A stretch of DNA of 64,000 nt from Sinorhizobium fredii NGR234 (GTDB lineage: Bacteria > Pseudomonadota > Alphaproteobacteria > Rhizobiales > Rhizobiaceae), in contig NC_012586.1 of assembly GCF_000018545.1 (NCBI RefSeq), positions 2,232,001-2,296,000 of the forward strand, in the 5' to 3' direction. Numbering within the stretch: position 1 is the stretch's first letter; the number at the start of each line of letters is the position of its first letter. A program made the translations under genes and the position numbers. Positions 1 through 8,054 of the stretch are shown here, one piece after another. The notes under the pieces are model-generated. The model saw only the letters and a list, made by a program, of their open reading frames with translations. It ran no database searches and was not told the DNA's origin.

Positions 1-280
1 TGACCGTCAGAAGAGGAAAGATCTCGCGACCCTGCGGCACGTAGCCGACGCCCTGCTTCGCGCGCCGGAAGGGCGCCAGCCCGTCGAGGGCCACGCCATT
101 GAAGGCGATTGCGCCGGAACTCACCGGATGCTGGCCGGTGATGGCCCTGAGCAGGCTCGACTTGCCGACGCCGTTGCGGCCGAGCACGCAGGTGATCTTG
201 CCCATTTCGGCCTTGAACGAGACGTTGCGGAGCGCCTGGGCGGCGCCGTAGTGCAGGCTGACGTTTTCGACGCTCAACAT
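1..280 (-). CDS. urtE: Urea ABC transporter ATPase UrtE (3' end beyond window)
   Basis: This is the second ATP-binding subunit of the high-affinity urea importer and hydrolyses ATP at the cytoplasmic face of the UrtBC channel. Only the first 93 codons are inside the window; the C-terminal part lies to the left. The translated part begins MLSVENVSLHYGAAQAL, has a Walker A loop GRNGVGKSS and the run VPQGREIFPLLTV, which is typical of UrtE and the related LivF-type ATPases. The ATG at 280 has a good GGAGGG Shine-Dalgarno about nine bases upstream. It is the last gene of urtABCDE, 25 bp after urtD. Identity as UrtE rather than a branched-chain amino acid LivF comes mainly from the operon. Confidence 0.9.
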   Translation of the reverse strand, partial: MLSVENVSLHYGAAQALRNVSFKAEMGKITCVLGRNGVGKSSLLRAITGQHPVSSGAIAFNGVALDGLAPFRRAKQGVGYVPQGREIFPLLTV

Positions 281-305
281 CGGTATAGGTCCCTCCGCTC
301 GCCGC

Positions 306-1067
306 TCATCGGCCGAGATAGTTCTCGATCACCTTCGGATCGTTGCTGACGAAATCGATCGAGCCTTCGGCCAGCACCGAACCTTCGGCAAGGCAAGTGA
401 CCTTTACTCCGAGATCGCGGATGAAGCCCATGTCGTGCTCGACGACGACGACGGAGCGTGTCTTGGCGATCTCCCTGAGGAGGACCGCGGTTTCCGCCGT
501 CTCCGCATCCGTCATGCCGGCGACCGGCTCGTCGACGAGCAGCAGTTCCGGCTCCTGCGCGAGCAGCATGCCGATCTCCAGCCATTGCTTCTGCCCGTGC
601 GAGAGGTTGGCGGCGAGATCGTCGCGTCGCGCCGTCAGCCGGACCGTCGAAAGGATCTCCTCGATGCGGGCCTTGTCCTCGCCCGCCAGGCGATAGAACA
701 GCGTCGCGAAGACGCCGCGGCGGCGGTTCAGCGCCAATTCGAGATTGTCCCAGACCGTATGGCTCTCGAAGACGGTCGGTTTCTGGAATTTGCGGCCGAT
801 GCCGAGCTGGGCGATCTCCGCCTCGTCCTTCCGGGTCAGGTCGATGTCGCCCTTGAAGAAGACTTCTCCCGCGTCCGGCCGCGTCTTGCCGGTGATGATG
901 TCCATCATCGTCGTCTTGCCGGCGCCGTTCGGGCCGATAATGGCCCGCAGTTCCCCCGGCTCGACGATGAAGGAGAGCGAGTTCAACGCCTTGAAGCCGT
1001 CGAAGGAAACGGAGACGCCGTCGAGATAGAGCAGGCTTTTCGGTTTCTTCTCGGTCATGGCGATCAC
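306..1067 (-). CDS. urtD: Urea ABC transporter ATPase UrtD
   Basis: First ATP-binding subunit of the urea importer, 253 aa, close to the usual family size. Visible motifs are Walker A GPNGAGKT (about residues 45-52), the signature LSHGQKQ, Walker B ELLLVDEP and the H-loop VVEHDMGF. The start ATG overlaps the urtC stop (ATGA), which implies translational coupling; an internal ATG three codons later is possible. It belongs with the channel proteins UrtB and UrtC and with UrtE. LivG-type ATPases are close paralogues, so the urea assignment leans on the UrtA and UrtB features in the same operon. Confidence 0.94.
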   Translation of the reverse strand: MIAMTEKKPKSLLYLDGVSVSFDGFKALNSLSFIVEPGELRAIIGPNGAGKTTMMDIITGKTRPDAGEVFFKGDIDLTRKDEAEIAQLGIGRKFQKPTVFESHTVWDNLELALNRRRGVFATLFYRLAGEDKARIEEILSTVRLTARRDDLAANLSHGQKQWLEIGMLLAQEPELLLVDEPVAGMTDAETAETAVLLREIAKTRSVVVVEHDMGFIRDLGVKVTCLAEGSVLAEGSIDFVSNDPKVIENYLGR

Positions 1068-2227
1068 TCCGCAGCCAAGGGTTCGGCGTCAGCCAAGCCG
1101 GTCTCGTTCTCGGGTCGGCTGACGGCGCGATAGGCGCGGCGCCGGGAGAGATAGTGCTGAGCCGTGCCGACCACCCCCTTTGGCAGGAACAGCGTGACGA
1201 GCACGAAGAGCCCGCCGAGCGCGAAAAGCCAGAATTCCGGGAAGGCGGCGGTGAAGATGCTTTTCCCGCCGTTGACGAGGATCGCGCCGATGATCGGGCC
1301 GATCAGCGTGCCGCGGCCGCCGACCGCCGTCCAGATGACCACTTCGATCGAGTTGCCGGGCTCGAACTCGCCTGGATTGATGATGCCGACCTGCGGCACG
1401 TAGAGCGCGCCGGCGACACCCGCCATCATCGCCGAGACGGTGAAGGCGAAGAGCTTCATGTGCTCGACACGGTAGCCGAGGAAACGGGTGCGGCTTTCGG
1501 CGTCGCGCAGCGCCACCAGCACCTTGCCGAATTTCGAGCGGACGATGCCCGAGGTGATGACGAGCGAGACGGCGAGCGCCAGCGCGGAAGCGGCAAAGAG
1601 CGCGGCGCGGGTGGCGTCGGCCTGGATGTTGAAGCCGAGGATATCCTTGAAGTCGGTCAGCCCGTTGTTGCCGCCGAAACCCATGTCGTTGCGGAAGAAG
1701 GCAAGCAGCAGCGCATAGGTCATCGCCTGGGTGATGATCGACAGATAGACGCCGTTGACGCGCGAGCGGAAGGCGAACCAGCCGAAGACGAAGGCGATGA
1801 GGCCGGGCACCAGCACGACCATCAGCGCCGCGAACCAGAACATGTCGAAGCCGTACCAGAACCAGGGCAGTTCCTTCCAGTTGAGGAAGACCATGAAATC
1901 CGGCAGCAGGGGATTGCCGTAGGAGCCGCGCGCGCCGATCTGGCGCATCAGATACATGCCGATCGCATAGCCGCCGAGGGCGAAGAAGGCGGCGTGTCCG
2001 AGCGAGAGGATGCCGCAGAAGCCCCAGACGAGGTCGAGCGCCAGCGCTAAGAGCGCGTAGGTCAGGTACTTGCCGAACAGCGAGACCAGATAGGTCGGCA
2101 CATGCAGCGGATGGTCCGGCGCGGTCAGGAGATTGAGGGCGGGAACGAGGACGGCAAGCGCCAGCAGGATCGCCACGGCGATGACGATGGTGCGGTCCAG
2201 CGATCTGATGAGGAAAGATGTGATCAT
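1064..2227 (-). CDS. urtC: Urea ABC transporter permease UrtC
   Basis: Inner-membrane channel subunit of the urea importer, 387 aa, in the branched-chain-amino-acid-type permease family. Many hydrophobic segments are present, for example the N-terminal one around residues 13-32. The permease core holds GFCGILSLGHAAFFALGGY, a conserved family motif, and a second loop RDAESRTRFLGYRVEHMKL that resembles the ATPase-contact (EAA-like) loop. The start overlaps the urtB stop by four bases (ATGA) and the stop overlaps urtD, so urtBCD are translated as one coupled block. Confidence 0.94.
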   Translation of the reverse strand: MITSFLIRSLDRTIVIAVAILLALAVLVPALNLLTAPDHPLHVPTYLVSLFGKYLTYALLALALDLVWGFCGILSLGHAAFFALGGYAIGMYLMRQIGARGSYGNPLLPDFMVFLNWKELPWFWYGFDMFWFAALMVVLVPGLIAFVFGWFAFRSRVNGVYLSIITQAMTYALLLAFFRNDMGFGGNNGLTDFKDILGFNIQADATRAALFAASALALAVSLVITSGIVRSKFGKVLVALRDAESRTRFLGYRVEHMKLFAFTVSAMMAGVAGALYVPQVGIINPGEFEPGNSIEVVIWTAVGGRGTLIGPIIGAILVNGGKSIFTAAFPEFWLFALGGLFVLVTLFLPKGVVGTAQHYLSRRRAYRAVSRPENETGLADAEPLAAE

Positions 2228-3837
2228 GCTTCCACCGCCCGGCCCTTGAGTGCGAAGAGCCCGCGCGGCCGCTTCTGGATGAACAGGATGATCAGCACGA
2301 GCACGAGGATCTTGCCGAGCACGGCGCCGGCATAGGGCTCCAAAAACTTATTGAGGATGCCGAGCGAGAAGGCGCCGACGAGCGTGCCCCAGAGATTGCC
2401 GACGCCGCCGAAGACCACCACCATGAAGCTGTCGATGATGTAGCCCTGGCCGAGGTTCGGCGAGACGTTGTCGATCTGCGAGAGTGCCACGCCGGCCATG
2501 CCGGCAATGCCGGAGCCGAGCGCGAAGGTGAGCGCATCGACCCAGGGCGTGCGGATGCCCATGGAGGAGGCCATGCGGCGGTTCTGGGTGACCGCCCGCA
2601 TCTGCAGGCCCATCGGCGTCTTCTTGAGGAGAAAGAGCAGCGCGGCGAAGACGGCGAGCGCGAAAAGGACGATCCACAGGCGGTTCCAGGTGACCGTCAG
2701 GCCGCCGAGCTCGAAGGCGCCGGACATCCAGGACGGGTTGCCGACCTCGCGATTGGTGGGGCCGAAGATCGACCGCACCGATTGCTGCAGGATCAGCGAG
2801 ATGCCCCAGGTGGCCAGCAGCGTTTCGAGCGGCCGGCCATAGAGGAAGCGGATGACGCCGCGTTCCATCGCCAGCCCCACCGCGCCGGTCACCAGAAAGG
2901 CGAGCGGCAGGGCAATCGCCAGGGACCAGTCGAAAAGCGCCGGATAGGAGTCGCGCACGACCTCCTGCACCAGGAAGGTCGTATAGGCGCCGAGCATCAC
3001 CATCTCGCCATGCGCCATGTTGATGATGCCCATGACGCCGAAGGTAATCGCCAGGCCGATCGCCGCGAGCAGCAGCACCGAGCCGAGCGACAGGCCGTAC
3101 CAGACATTCTGGCCGGCGGCCCACAGCGCCTCAGTCTGTTCGATGCCGGCGAGCGCCGCCTCGATGTCCGGCTTCAGGGTTTCGTCGGCCGAGTTCAGCG
3201 CCGTCGAGAGGATGGAGAGGGCCTCGCGGCCACCGTTTTGCTTGAGCAGCCGCACCGCCTCCCTCTTCTCGTCGACGGGCCGGTCGGAAATCAACAGCGT
3301 TGTGGCGCGCGCCCGCTCGAGCAGGGCGCTAACCTCGGCGTCCTTCTCGGCGGCGAGCGCATTCTCGATGGCGCCGAGCGCATCGGCGTTGGGGGATTGA
3401 AGCACGGAATGCGCCGCCTTCAGGCGCTGACCGCGGTCGGGGCTGAGCAGCGTCAGGCTGCCGAGCGCGGTGCGCACGGCGCGGCGCACGCCATTGTTGA
3501 CCTTGATCTTCGCAAGCGCCGCCTTCGGCGCCTCGCCGGCGCTCTCGCCGGAGATCGGGTCGATGAGCGTCAGCGACGAACCGCTTTCCTTGGTCAGGAA
3601 CACCTGGCCGTCCGCCTTGCGCGCATAGAGATCGCCTTCGCCGAGCGCTTCCAAGACGGGCACGACCTTGGGATCACCTGTCTTCGCCAGCGCGGCGATA
3701 TGCTCGTCCATATCGGAAAGTTTCGCCTCGCCGAGCGCGTTGACCAGGTCGCGCAATCCCTCTTGCGCGCGAAGCCCGCCGGGGATCGCGGTGAAGAGGA
3801 GCAAGGCAACCAACAGGGTTTGAAAGATTCGGTACAT
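2224..3837 (-). CDS. urtB: Urea ABC transporter permease UrtB
   Basis: Second channel subunit of the urea importer. The start chosen (MYRIFQTLL) has GAGAAG nine bases upstream and begins a clear signal peptide ending near RAQEG; it gives 537 aa. The first ~230 residues form a periplasmic helical-repeat-like extension (ALGEAKLSDMDEHIAALAKTG and similar). They are followed by the permease core with GVMGIINMAHGEMVMLGAY, the counterpart of the UrtC motif. This long N-terminal extension separates UrtB from the roughly 300-residue LivH proteins and is the strongest evidence that the operon is for urea. A further in-frame ATG lies upstream at 3864 but would spoil the signal peptide. Confidence 0.95.
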   Translation of the reverse strand: MYRIFQTLLVALLLFTAIPGGLRAQEGLRDLVNALGEAKLSDMDEHIAALAKTGDPKVVPVLEALGEGDLYARKADGQVFLTKESGSSLTLIDPISGESAGEAPKAALAKIKVNNGVRRAVRTALGSLTLLSPDRGQRLKAAHSVLQSPNADALGAIENALAAEKDAEVSALLERARATTLLISDRPVDEKREAVRLLKQNGGREALSILSTALNSADETLKPDIEAALAGIEQTEALWAAGQNVWYGLSLGSVLLLAAIGLAITFGVMGIINMAHGEMVMLGAYTTFLVQEVVRDSYPALFDWSLAIALPLAFLVTGAVGLAMERGVIRFLYGRPLETLLATWGISLILQQSVRSIFGPTNREVGNPSWMSGAFELGGLTVTWNRLWIVLFALAVFAALLFLLKKTPMGLQMRAVTQNRRMASSMGIRTPWVDALTFALGSGIAGMAGVALSQIDNVSPNLGQGYIIDSFMVVVFGGVGNLWGTLVGAFSLGILNKFLEPYAGAVLGKILVLVLIILFIQKRPRGLFALKGRAVEA

Positions 3838-3916
3838 TGGCTTCTCGCTTGGCATCAACGGCAAGTCCCCCGTCCGAATGGAGGCCGTCGGACGGAGGGT
3901 GTTTTCATGCTATCGG

Positions 3917-3987
3917 TTCGTCATGAAACTCGATGCCGGGGACGGGCCGCATCCGGCCCGTCAGCGAACAATTGTTTCGTCATGAAA
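3917..3987 (-). promoter_or_regulatory. urtA-urtB intergenic hairpin with flanking repeats
   Basis: Directly after the urtA stop there is a perfect 9-bp stem (GACGGGCCG at 3941-3949 paired with CGGCCCGTC at 3954-3962) with a four-base loop and no following T-run. It is bracketed by two copies of TTCGTCATGAAA (3917-3928 and 3976-3987). Hairpins at this place often protect the binding-protein message or attenuate read-through, which gives more UrtA than channel; that role is inferred here. Confidence 0.5.
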
Positions 3988-5280
3988 TCACGAACCCTTG
4001 CCGCCGCACTTGCCCGTGGCGACGTTGAAGTTGCCGCACGACATCGGAGCGCGCCAATCGGAGATCAGGTCCTTGGAGTCCGGCAGGTAATCCGACCATT
4101 CGTCGCCGACGACAAGACCGGGCGTTTCCCAGACGGTCTCGAACTGGCCGTCGCCCTGGATTTCGCCGATCAGCACCGGCTTGGTGATGTGATGGTTCGG
4201 CATCATCGTCGAATAGCCGCCCGAGAGGTTCGGCACCGAGACGCCGATCATCGCGTCGAGCACCGCGTCGGTGTCGGTGGTGCCGGCCTTCTCCACCGCC
4301 TTCAGCCACATGTTGAAGCCGATATAGTGGGCTTCCATCGGGTCGTTGGTGACCCGCTTGTCGTTCTTCGTATAGGCCTTCCAGGTCTTGATGAATTCGG
4401 CATTGGCCGGGTTGTCGACCGACTGGAAATAGTTCCAGGCGGCAAGATGGCCGACGAGCGGTCCGGTATCGAGGCCGGCGAGCTCTTCCTCTCCGACCGA
4501 GAAGGCGACGACCGGAATATCCTCGGCCTTGATGCCCTGGTTGCCGAGCTCCTTGTAGAAGGGCACGTTGGCGTCGCCGTTGATCGTCGAGACGACGGCT
4601 GTCTTCTTGCCGGCCGAGCCGAACTTCTTGATGTCGGAAACGATCGTCTGCCAGTCGGAATGACCGAACGGCGTGTAGTTGATCATGATGTCCTCGGGCT
4701 TGACGCCCTTGGCGATGAGATAAGCCTCGAGGATCTTGTTGGTGGTGCGCGGATAGACGTAGTCGGTGCCGGCGAGCACCCAGCGCTCCACCTCCTCGTT
4801 CTCCATCAGGTAGTCCACGGCGGGGATCGCCTGCTGGTTCGGCGCGGCACCGGTGTAGAAGACGTTGCGCTGGCTTTCCTCACCCTCGTACTGGACGGGG
4901 TAGAAGAGGATCGAGTTCAGTTCCTCGAAGACCGGCAGCACGGATTTGCGCGACACGGAGGTCCAGCAGCCGAAGACGGCGGAAACCTTGTCGACGGAGA
5001 CCAGCTCGCGCGCCTTTTCGGCAAAGAGCGGCCAGTCCGAAGCCGGGTCGACGACGACCGCCTCAAGCTTCTTGCCGAGCAGGCCGCCCTTCTTGTTCTG
5101 CTCGTCGATCAGCATCAGCATGGCGTCCTTCAACGTCGTCTCCGAGATCGCCATGGTTCCGGAAAGCGAATGAAGGATGCCGACCTTGATCGTGTCCTCG
5201 GCGGCGAAGGCGCCGTTGAACGCGGTCGTCGAAAGGACGGCAGCGAGGAATGCGCCGGTGACGCGTGCCCTGTAAGTCAT
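3988..5280 (-). CDS. urtA: Urea-binding periplasmic protein UrtA
   Basis: Periplasmic ligand-binding protein that hands urea to UrtBC. The start at 5280 (MTYRARVTGAFLAAVL) is preceded by AGAGGGG at a good distance and opens a signal peptide cleaved near AFAAEDTIKVG; this gives 430 aa. The mature part is a Peripla_BP-type (Leu/Ile/Val-binding-like) fold with typical UrtA blocks such as KVGILHSLSGTMAISE, VFGCWTSVSRKSVLPVFE and LFYPVQYEGEESQRN. The C-terminus is Cys-containing and lysine-rich (CGNFNVATGKCGGKGS). It is the first gene of the operon, so its promoter must lie in 5281-5501. No urease genes are in view. Confidence 0.96.
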   Translation of the reverse strand: MTYRARVTGAFLAAVLSTTAFNGAFAAEDTIKVGILHSLSGTMAISETTLKDAMLMLIDEQNKKGGLLGKKLEAVVVDPASDWPLFAEKARELVSVDKVSAVFGCWTSVSRKSVLPVFEELNSILFYPVQYEGEESQRNVFYTGAAPNQQAIPAVDYLMENEEVERWVLAGTDYVYPRTTNKILEAYLIAKGVKPEDIMINYTPFGHSDWQTIVSDIKKFGSAGKKTAVVSTINGDANVPFYKELGNQGIKAEDIPVVAFSVGEEELAGLDTGPLVGHLAAWNYFQSVDNPANAEFIKTWKAYTKNDKRVTNDPMEAHYIGFNMWLKAVEKAGTTDTDAVLDAMIGVSVPNLSGGYSTMMPNHHITKPVLIGEIQGDGQFETVWETPGLVVGDEWSDYLPDSKDLISDWRAPMSCGNFNVATGKCGGKGS

Positions 5281-5437
5281 CTGATTGAACCCCTCTAGCT
5301 CTGGTCGCCGCAACGGAGCGTTGGTTGTCCTTGGCCGTTGCTTGGGAGCGGGAGAGGAAAAGTGCGCAGCGGTTTTTCGCTCGCATCCCGCTCCCGTCTC
5401 TGAAAGCGATCATTGAACAAGCCCGCTGCACTGCACA

Positions 5438-5455
5438 TACGTCATTCTACGTAGA
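5438..5455. promoter_or_regulatory. Palindrome upstream of urtA, possible operator
   Basis: A perfect 10-bp palindrome TCTACGTAGA (5446-5455) with a neighbouring TACGTC at 5438-5443 lies about 165 bp upstream of the urtA start and close to the end of the arsenic operon. The two TACGT cores are one helical turn apart, which fits a dimer-of-dimers site. No sigma-54 element was found nearby. Regulation of urt by a protein bound here is an inference only. Confidence 0.3.
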
Positions 5456-5501
5456 TGGCGGGGGGGAAGAAGGAAGCGGCGGGCAAAACCACGCAGGCAG
5501 A

Positions 5502-5924
5502 TCAGACGAGGCGTTTGCCGTCCGCGTCTAGCACTCTCTCGCCGTCCTCCTTGGTGAACTCTCCCTTGTGCGTCTCAGGCAGGATATCGAGCACGACTTC
5601 GGACGGGCGGCACAGCCGAGTGCCGAGCGGCGTCACGACGAAGGGCCGGTTGATCAGGATCGGGTTCTTCAGCATCGCATCGATGAGTTGCTCGTCCGCC
5701 AGTCCCGGATCGTCAAGGCCGAGTTCCGCATAAGGCGTGCCTTTCTCGCGGATCGCCTGCCGGACGGTGAGGCCGGCGTCGGCGATCATCCGGGCGAGTT
5801 CGTCACGCGACGGCGCCTGATCGAGATATTCGATGATGGTCGGCTCGATGCCGGCGTTGCGGATCATCGCCAGCGTGTTGCGCGACGTGCCGCAAGCGGG
5901 ATTGTGGTAGATCGTGGCATTCAT
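5502..5924 (-). CDS. arsC: Arsenate reductase, glutaredoxin-dependent (ArsC1 type)
   Basis: Cytoplasmic reductase of arsenate to arsenite in the ArsC/Spx thioredoxin-fold family, 140 aa, the usual size. The active-site Cys11 sits in HNPACGTSRN, and the arginine-bearing stretches NRPFV and LCRPSEV match those that bind arsenate in this family. The ATG at 5924 overlaps the aqpS stop (ATGA). It is the last gene of arsR-arsC2-aqpS-arsC1. A second, unrelated reductase is encoded two genes upstream, so the operon carries both known reductase folds. Confidence 0.93.
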   Translation of the reverse strand: MNATIYHNPACGTSRNTLAMIRNAGIEPTIIEYLDQAPSRDELARMIADAGLTVRQAIREKGTPYAELGLDDPGLADEQLIDAMLKNPILINRPFVVTPLGTRLCRPSEVVLDILPETHKGEFTKEDGERVLDADGKRLV

Positions 5925-6604
5925 GATTTTATCCTCATCGGGTTTGCAGGCCGCAGCAGCCAGGTCGTCAGCAAGAGCGCGGAGACCGCGCCGACCAGCT
6001 CCGCGGAGATGAATCCGGGCAGATCCGCCGGGCGGATGCCGGAGAACGTATCCGTCAGCGACCGGGCAACCGCCACGGCCGGGTTGGCAAACGAGGTCGA
6101 CGCCGTGAACCAGTAGGCAGCCGTTATATAGAGGCCGACCAGCCATGGCACCGATTTCTGTTCGAAACGGATGCCGGCGAGAATGGTCGCGGCGAGCCCG
6201 AAGGTTGCCACCCATTCGGAGAACCATTGCGCTGGCCCGGTGCGCACCTTCGTCGACCATTCGAGGATCGGATGATCGAACATCAGGTGCGCCGCGATCG
6301 TGCCCAGAATGCCGCCGGCGACTTGCGCCGCTACATAGCCGACGAGGTCGCGTCGTGGCAGATTGCGGGAAAGCGCGAAAACCAGCGATACGGCCGGATT
6401 GAAATGCGCCCCGGATATGGGACCGAGAATGGTGATCAGCACGACCAGGATCGCGCCCGTGGCAAGCGTGTTTCCGAGCAGAGCGAGCGCCGTGTCCTCA
6501 GTTAGCGACGTGGCCATGATGCCGGAGCCGACGACGGTCGCGACGAGCAGCGCCGTACCCAGGCCCTCGGCGACGAGGCGGCGGGAGAGATCGAACGACG
6601 ACAT
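5921..6604 (-). CDS. aqpS: Aquaglyceroporin AqpS, arsenite efflux channel
   Basis: Inner-membrane MIP-family channel, 227 aa, with about six hydrophobic segments and both signature loops: HFNPAVS (NPA at 69-71) and SFANPAVAVARSL (NPA at 174-176). In Sinorhizobium meliloti an aquaglyceroporin of this type replaces the ArsB/Acr3 pump and lets arsenite made by ArsC leave by its gradient. No ArsB or Acr3 gene is present in this operon, so the same strategy is inferred. Start and stop overlap the flanking arsC genes, giving full translational coupling. Confidence 0.93.
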   Translation of the reverse strand: MSSFDLSRRLVAEGLGTALLVATVVGSGIMATSLTEDTALALLGNTLATGAILVVLITILGPISGAHFNPAVSLVFALSRNLPRRDLVGYVAAQVAGGILGTIAAHLMFDHPILEWSTKVRTGPAQWFSEWVATFGLAATILAGIRFEQKSVPWLVGLYITAAYWFTASTSFANPAVAVARSLTDTFSGIRPADLPGFISAELVGAVSALLLTTWLLRPANPMRIKS

Positions 6605-7134
6605 CAGCGCGCCTCGGACGGACGGGACGTCGCGCCTTCGAGCCGTCCGATCTCATGGAGCTTCGTCTCGAGCGCGAGCTTGTCGAGCGAGGCGATCGGC
6701 AGGGCCGCGAACACCGATATGCGGTTCTTCAAATACTTCGCCGCACGCGCGAAAGCGCGGCCCCTCTCGACATCAGGTCCCTCGACCGCAGCGGGGTCCT
6801 CGATGCCCCAATGGGCTGTCGCCGGATGCCCGATCCAGACCGGACAGGCCTCGCCGGCGGCATCGTCGCAGACCGTGAAGATGAAATCCATTTGCGGAGC
6901 ACCGGGCGCGGCGAAGACGTCCCAGCTCTTCGACGAGAATCCCGTCGTGCGATAGCCGAGCGCTTCGAGCGTCTTCAGCGCCCAGGGATTAACCTCACCC
7001 CTGGGCTGGCTTCCGGCCGAAAAGGCGCGGAAGCGGCCCTTCCCCTCCACCTCGAGCATGGCTTCCGCCATGATCGAGCGGGCGGAATTGCCGGTACAGA
7101 GAAAGAGCACATTGTAGACCCGATCGTCACTCAT
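6604..7134 (-). CDS. Arsenate reductase, low-MW phosphatase fold (ArsC2 type)
   Basis: A 176-residue protein of the low-molecular-weight tyrosine phosphatase / thioredoxin-coupled ArsC family. The P-loop CTGNSAR gives the C-x5-R motif with Cys13 and Arg19. A second cysteine pair, TVCDDAAGEACPVW, resembles the redox relay of thioredoxin-linked arsenate reductases, although the spacing (x7) is one residue longer than in the staphylococcal enzyme. The ATG at 7134 overlaps the arsR stop (ATGA); an ATG two codons upstream at 7140 is also possible. It very likely reduces arsenate; a phosphatase role cannot be excluded from sequence. Confidence 0.85.
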   Translation of the reverse strand: MSDDRVYNVLFLCTGNSARSIMAEAMLEVEGKGRFRAFSAGSQPRGEVNPWALKTLEALGYRTTGFSSKSWDVFAAPGAPQMDFIFTVCDDAAGEACPVWIGHPATAHWGIEDPAAVEGPDVERGRAFARAAKYLKNRISVFAALPIASLDKLALETKLHEIGRLEGATSRPSEAR

Positions 7135-7487
7135 TGGCATTTCCCCTCCATAGTTGGCGCGCAGCAGGCCGCGACCGCGGCGGCCGGTGCGCAGACTTCA
7201 GGATGTCCGGCGCAGCAGTCTTCCATAAGGAAGCGCACGAGGCTGCCCAGCGCCTCGTAATTGCCCGAATAGATGATCGATCTCGACTCGCGCTGCTGGG
7301 TGATCAGCCCGGCCCGCTCCAGCTCTTTCAGATGAAACGAGATATTGGAGGGCGAAACCCCCAGGTTCTCTGCCATCACCCCCGCGGATACCCCGTCTGC
7401 ACCCGCCACCACCAGCATTCGAATGATCTTCAGGCGCGTCTCCTGCGAGAGCGCACCGAAGGCGGCAAGCGCTTGACGTTCGTCCAT
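7131..7487 (-). CDS. arsR: Arsenic-responsive repressor ArsR
   Basis: A 118-residue ArsR/SmtB winged-helix repressor. The helix-turn-helix is around VSPSNISFHLKELERAGLI (residues 44-62). The classical metal motif ELCVCDL in the DNA-recognition region is absent (GVSAGVMAENLG instead). The cysteines are clustered at the C-terminus: Cys91-Cys92-x6-Cys99, then Cys108, Cys109 and Cys117. This resembles the atypical C-terminal arsenite site described for the Acidithiobacillus ArsR. It is the first gene of the arsenic operon and is divergent from the DUF6428-like gene, with only ~40 bp between them. Confidence 0.93.
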   Translation of the reverse strand: MDERQALAAFGALSQETRLKIIRMLVVAGADGVSAGVMAENLGVSPSNISFHLKELERAGLITQQRESRSIIYSGNYEALGSLVRFLMEDCCAGHPEVCAPAAAVAACCAPTMEGKCQ

Positions 7488-7488
7488 A

Positions 7489-7514
7489 TTTCAATAATCC
7501 TTGAATAATTGAAA
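7489..7514. promoter_or_regulatory. Putative ArsR operator in divergent promoter
   Basis: The short gap between arsR and the gene at 7530 holds TTTCAAT (7489-7495) inverted against ATTGAAA (7508-7514), with an inner TTCAA-N6-TTGAA dyad at 7490-7505. TTCAA/TTGAA half-sites are the usual core of ArsR operators. Because the gap is so short, one bound dimer should control both directions. Confidence 0.65.
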
Positions 7515-7529
7515 CGAGGAATAATGCAT

Positions 7530-8054
7530 ATGAGCGCGCTCGACAATACGAAAATTCACAACGACGACATCTCGCTCGGGCTTCTGCTTGAGACTCTGGC
7601 TGCGGCTAGCGAGCTTCCCCTCGTGTTTCACTACGACGGTCGGCCGATCAAAGCCGGCTACCATGTGACGGAGGTCAAGGCCGGGCAGTTCGCAGGGCTC
7701 GATTGCGGCGCCAATCCGGAGGCCTGGACCGAGATCTTCGTGCAGCTTTGGGACGTCGAGGAAGACAGCAGGGCGCACATGCCGGCCGGCAAGTTCTCGG
7801 GGATCATCGGCAAGGTGTCGGATCACCTGCAACTTGCGCAATCGGCAAAGCTCACCTTCGAAGTCAGCGACGGCGTGCGTCCCATGCAGCTCTATTGCGC
7901 GTCGCTGCCAAGACTGCGCGACAACGCCGTGCATGTGGAACTCGCGCCGAGACCCGCGAGCTGCAAACCGCGCGATCGATGGCTTGCCGAGGAGGGGCGC
8001 GCGTCGGCTGCCTGCTGCGCCCCCGTCTCATCGAAGAGCGCCTGTTGTGCGTGA
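7530..8054 (+). CDS. DUF6428-like arsenic-linked protein, cysteine-rich tail
   Basis: Protein of 174 aa, similar to a family of unknown function (DUF6428) that is often seen beside arsR. The start at 7530 is nine bases after GAGGA; an ATG at 7524 is too close to that site. The body is soluble and acidic, with EIFVQLWDVEEDSR and MPAGKFSGIIGKV. The last 15 residues are AACCAPVSSKSACCA. Two Cys pairs and the string AACCAP are shared with the ArsR C-terminus across the divergent promoter, which suggests arsenite binding, perhaps as a buffer or co-sensor. There is no signal peptide. Function is not known; the link to arsenic is by position and cysteines. Confidence 0.75.
   Translation: MSALDNTKIHNDDISLGLLLETLAAASELPLVFHYDGRPIKAGYHVTEVKAGQFAGLDCGANPEAWTEIFVQLWDVEEDSRAHMPAGKFSGIIGKVSDHLQLAQSAKLTFEVSDGVRPMQLYCASLPRLRDNAVHVELAPRPASCKPRDRWLAEEGRASAACCAPVSSKSACCA

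Noticed and set aside
1154..2050. 298-codon plus-strand frame opposite urtC
   Set aside because: Acidic/arginine-rich low-complexity antisense product; urtC is certain.
2782..5298. Long plus-strand open frame (838 codons) opposite urtB and urtA
   Set aside because: Composition is the Arg/His/Asp-rich pattern of an antisense frame in GC-rich DNA; the minus strand encodes clear urt proteins.
5281..5501. Sigma-54/NtrC promoter for urtA
   Set aside because: No TGGCAC-N5-TTGCA-like element on the minus strand; only the TCTACGTAGA palindrome was kept as a weak candidate.
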